64,000 nucleotides of DNA from assembly GCA_965226475.1 (NCBI GenBank), contig CBDDDJ010000004.1, positions 1,860,001 through 1,924,000 on the forward strand. Reading direction: 5' to 3'. The notes under the pieces were generated by a model. The model searched no databases. It had not been told where the DNA came from and was given only the letters and a program-made list of their open reading frames with translations. The DNA is from JASLMY01 sp965226475 (lineage in GTDB: Bacteria; Pseudomonadota; Alphaproteobacteria; GCA-2731375). Shown in pieces: positions 61,336-64,000 of the stretch (position 1 is the first letter of the stretch; each line of letters opens with the position of its first letter). The position numbers and the translations under genes were made by a program.

Positions 61336-61976
61336 TCAGCACCCGAAGAACAGACACTCTCCGCCCGTCAAAACGCTACTCGCCATCACGGCACCCAAAG
61401 CGAAGGCAACAAGCGACAGGATTCCGACCACGAGAGCCGTCTGGGTAACGCGGGTAGCCCACCGGTTCGCCTTGTCCTCGGTTCCTGACAGTGCGGCAAT
61501 TTCCTGCTCTGGATATGGCTCCTCTTCTGACTTGCAAGCACCTGGGACCGAAGTAGAAATAGGTGAGTGCGTGAGCTTTCATACTCCAAAGCCATCGATC
61601 TCAGGTCCGATGATAGGTAGGCCTGCACGGTCGTAAGCGCGATGGTTATGAGGCCAACAACGAAGCACCCTATGCTCCACTGCGCCCACCCCATTTGCTC
61701 GACGAACCCTGTCCCCAGCAATTTAGCAAAAGCGGGAAACACCAGTAGGGCGCCACCATTTAAGAGAAACATCGAGCGGATGCCGAGGGTGGCGAAAGCC
61801 ACCGACTGCGCGCGAGATTGGATATATTTCTCGTGAATGGGCCGTAGCGCTGTGTTCCATCTCTCTAGACTTACTCGGTGATCATCATTCGATTGCCGGA
61901 TCAATTCGATGTCCAGCCGCGCCTGCTCGACTTCGAGGCTGAGTGATTCAATGTTGGTTGGCGAGTTCTCGGTCAT
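61336..61976 (-). CDS. Membrane protein of unknown family, frameshifted near 61535
   Basis: The first frame encodes a coiled-coil-like N-terminus (SLSLEVEQARLDIELIRQSN), then two membrane helices (MFLLNGGALLVFPAFAKLLG; WSIGCFVVGLITIALTTVQA). After VLASQ the frame changes; the other frame gives EEEPYPEQEIAALSGTEDKA, a third helix (TALVVGILSLVAFALGAVMA) and a normal stop at 61336-61338. One extra base near 61535 yields a protein of about 213 aa. The DNA is clearly less GC-rich than its surroundings, suggesting transfer. The function is unknown. Confidence 0.65.
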
Positions 61977-62507
61977 TTCACCCTCATGCTCGCTCTACAC
62001 CCAAATGTAACATGATCACGGCGATCGCGCTCACGGCGTGTCCGGCTTTTGAGGGCGCCGTGAACCGCCTACACTGGCGGTGCGCGACGACAGGGGTTCC
62101 AACCCCACGGCGCGGCCTCCGCCGTCGAGATGGGAGGCCCCGGCGGCGGGGGTTCTTGAGACTACCGCGACTCGCTCTCACCGAACTGCCGCCACTCCCG
62201 CCAGCCGCACGGACCGGCGGGATCGGGCCCTACTTCACGTAGCCGCCGAAGGGCAGGATTCCGAAGTCGATATCGAGATGATTGCACCATTCGTCATGGG
62301 CATGCGACGGCAGGGCCGACGGCTTCGAGGGCCTTTACCGATCAGATATATGCCTCCTTCCCGAAACCCATCGCCGCCCCCGGTTACGGGAAGGTCGGTT
62401 TCGGGACACGGTTCTGGGAGACGCGGAAGGGGGAAATGCGTCCCGTGGCAGGCCGCCGCCGCCGTCTACGAGAAACCTTCGTTTTCGGGAAGGCAGGCCG
62501 ACGCTCG
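61977..62507. other. Spacer without a confident gene
   Basis: About 530 bp. On the minus strand just above 62237, HAHDEWCNHLDIDFGILPFG and GYVK followed by a stop looks protein-like and might be the tail of a lost gene. Otherwise no motifs were recognised. Confidence 0.35.
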
Positions 62508-64000
62508 CTAGTTTGGCTCATCGTCGAGTAGCAAATTGAAGATCGGCACGAGGGCCGCCGCCTCGTTGACCGTGGGATCGCGGCCGATGGCGACCTCCGC
62601 GCCGTCCTTCAGGCCATCGCCGTCGCTGTCCGGGTCGAACGGATCGGTGCCCAGCGCGAATTCCTTCTCGTTCAACAGCCCATCGCCGTCCGCGTCCTCG
62701 CCTTCCGGCAGATTGGGAACATGCGGGTCCGAGCCCTGCTGGAACTCCTCCAGGTTGCTCAGGCCGTCGCCGTCGGGATCGTCGTCCGCATCGTTCGGGT
62801 TCTCGGGGTCGAGGCCGTGGGCGACTTCCCACGAATTCGTCATGCCGTCGCCGTCGCTGTCGGCGCTGTTCGGCAACAGCGGCAGGTTCAGGGAGACGAA
62901 CGGGTTTTCCACCGTGCTCACCGGCACCTCGATATCATTGAAGGTCCGGACGAGATAGCCCAACCGGCTGCCCGTGACCCGGGCCGAGCCCGGCGGCATC
63001 ACGACCACGTGCTCGCCGTTGATCTCCACGATCACCGTATCCGAAAAGACTCCCACCACGCCTTGCACCGCACTGCCCGCGAGGAGGGCGAAGTCCAGGT
63101 CGCTGTGCACGATTCCCTTCAGGATGCCGAAGGGCGCGTTGTTGTTGTTGGTCGTAAAGCTTTGCGTCTGGCTACTGGCCCGCATGGCGCCGAAGACGTC
63201 CACCGCCTCCACCTTCCAGTGATAGGTGGCGAGGTCCCGCAGCCCCGCCGTCGCGTCCACCGCCGCCGCCGAGGACGGCAGTTCCTCCAGCCGGTAGGCG
63301 CCGGGGGCGCCGTTGAAGGTCGTGAAACCCGTGCCATCGGCAATCAGGAGCGTATTAGGTGAGGTCATGGCCGTTCGGGTCCGTCGTATCGCCCCAATCG
63401 AAGATCCCCACTGTCTTCACCGTGGCGCCCGCCAGGGGCGAGAGCAGGTCAAAGGTGGCTGGCTGAGCATTGGTGCCGAGGTTCTTGTAGACCACCGAGC
63501 GCCGGGCCGGCGAGAGCGCCCCGGTCTCCACGTCCTGGACGTAGTAATAGACCTCGTACTTGCCGGGCGCGGTGAAGCCGTCGGCCAGCAGATAGAAGCG
63601 GTCGCCGTGGGGGTTGCCGGCGCCGCCGGGGGGCAGCAGCTGGCGGCGAGTGTAGTTCGTCTCCAACTGCTCGGTGCCGCCCTCGGGCGCCAGTTGGGTC
63701 GCCGGCGCGCGGATTTCCACGTAGGCCTGGCTCACTTGGGCCGTGTCGTTGGCGAAGAGCTCCAGTGCCGCCTGACTCTGGGCGTTGCTCAGGAAGAGCG
63801 TCGCCGTCACGGCCGTGATGTCGGCCGGATTGTCGGCCGAGTTTGTGTCATGGTTGGGTCCGGTGCCGAGGAAGAGGCCGGCCGCCAGGGCGCCGTCGCT
63901 CGAGGCCAGGTCCAGCACGTTGCTGCCCGCGCCATCGCCGTCGTCGTCCAGCAGGGGGTGCTGCTCGGCCGCATCGAAATACTGGTTCGCGCTGTTCTTC
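62508..64000 (-). CDS. C-terminal part of a large secreted C13-peptidase/caspase-like protein with calcium-binding TSP3 repeats (5' end outside window, one frameshift)
   Basis: The frame enters from the right edge: NQYFDAAEQHPLLDDDGDG and NVLDLASSDGALAAGLFLG resemble the region following bacterial legumain-type C13 peptidase domains. Next come beta-rich, FnIII-like segments (VYYYVQDVETGALSPARRSV; YHWKVEAVDVFGAM). Near 63357 one extra base breaks the frame (HDLT / TLLIADGTGF). The last 110 residues hold thrombospondin type-3-like repeats (DSDGDGMTNSWEVAHGLDP; DPDGDGLSNLEEFQQGSDP; DADGDGLLNEKEFALGTDP; DSDGDGLKDGAEVAIGRDP), each binding calcium through Asp side chains. An extracellular or surface protein is likely. 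The catalytic part is not in the window. Confidence 0.65.

Noticed and set aside
62237..62310. Tail of a site-2-protease-like gene (GILPFGGYVK)
   Set aside because: Only about 24 residues, with no upstream continuation in the frame. Noted in the spacer entry but not called.
1..64000. A reassigned genetic code in which TGA is a sense codon
   Set aside because: TGA ends many intact genes here at the expected length (fliN, flhG overlap, tsaD neighbourhood, lepA), so it is a normal stop.

Overview
The window is a GC-rich stretch of an alphaproteobacterial chromosome, most likely from the Rhodospirillales or a relative. The support is a ClpS2-type adaptor, a SciP (DUF1153) regulator inside a flagellar locus, an FlbD-type sigma54 activator, and the heme cluster hemC / hemD-Mic60 / hemY divergent from tsaD. 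Assignments rest on reading the translated sequence; no database search was possible.

Layout. 1-1.7 kb: tail of a flavin monooxygenase-like gene, a small unknown protein and clpS. 2-9 kb, minus strand: GNAT acetyltransferase, otnC and otnK (3-oxo-tetronate catabolism), a DUF2269 membrane protein, an SDR-DoxX fusion, an SDR, a HAD hydrolase, a peroxiredoxin-like gene with an in-frame TGA, and a DUF1185 protein. 9.2-17 kb: alpha/beta hydrolase, a secreted HExxH protein, a broken histidine phosphatase, hemY, a hemD-Mic60 fusion, hemC and divergent tsaD. 17-21 kb: DUF1326/DUF2182 pair, a luciferase-like pseudogene, uppP and transposon debris. 21-27.5 kb: hydantoinase B-like gene, then CoA lyase, a double-DUF427 protein, glycerate kinase and pyruvate kinase, which could feed glyoxylate-derived carbon to pyruvate. 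27.5-46 kb: flagellar region (fliF-fliG-fliH-fliN-motA-flbD-flhA-flhF-flhG; sciP; fliK-flgD-flgE; flgK-flgL). Sigma54-type promoters precede fliK and flgK, fitting activation by the locally encoded FlbD. 46-57 kb: epimerase, sterol desaturase-like protein, PhnD-like protein, TauD-like dioxygenase, IS110 remnant, luciferase-like oxidoreductase, HCCA isomerase, DUF1127, lepA, a GST and a zinc alcohol dehydrogenase. 57-64 kb: a tRNA 3'-half at the start of an accessory region holding a GMC oxidoreductase, a nearly complete IS1595-type element with 8-bp target duplications, decayed genes, and part of a secreted calcium-repeat protein.

The most notable item is at 7716-8363. A peroxiredoxin-like gene has TGA exactly where the family's catalytic Cys of the W-C-P-Y-C motif belongs, with homology in the same frame on both sides and a hairpin just downstream that resembles a bacterial SECIS. 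It is a candidate selenoprotein.

A caution: several genes (otnK, flhF, motA, fliK, the Sel1 gene, the 61.3-kb membrane protein and the last gene) are broken by single-base indels, several of them in or beside homopolymers. This looks more like sequencing or assembly error than mass gene decay. Substitutions such as the TGA above are a different class of change.
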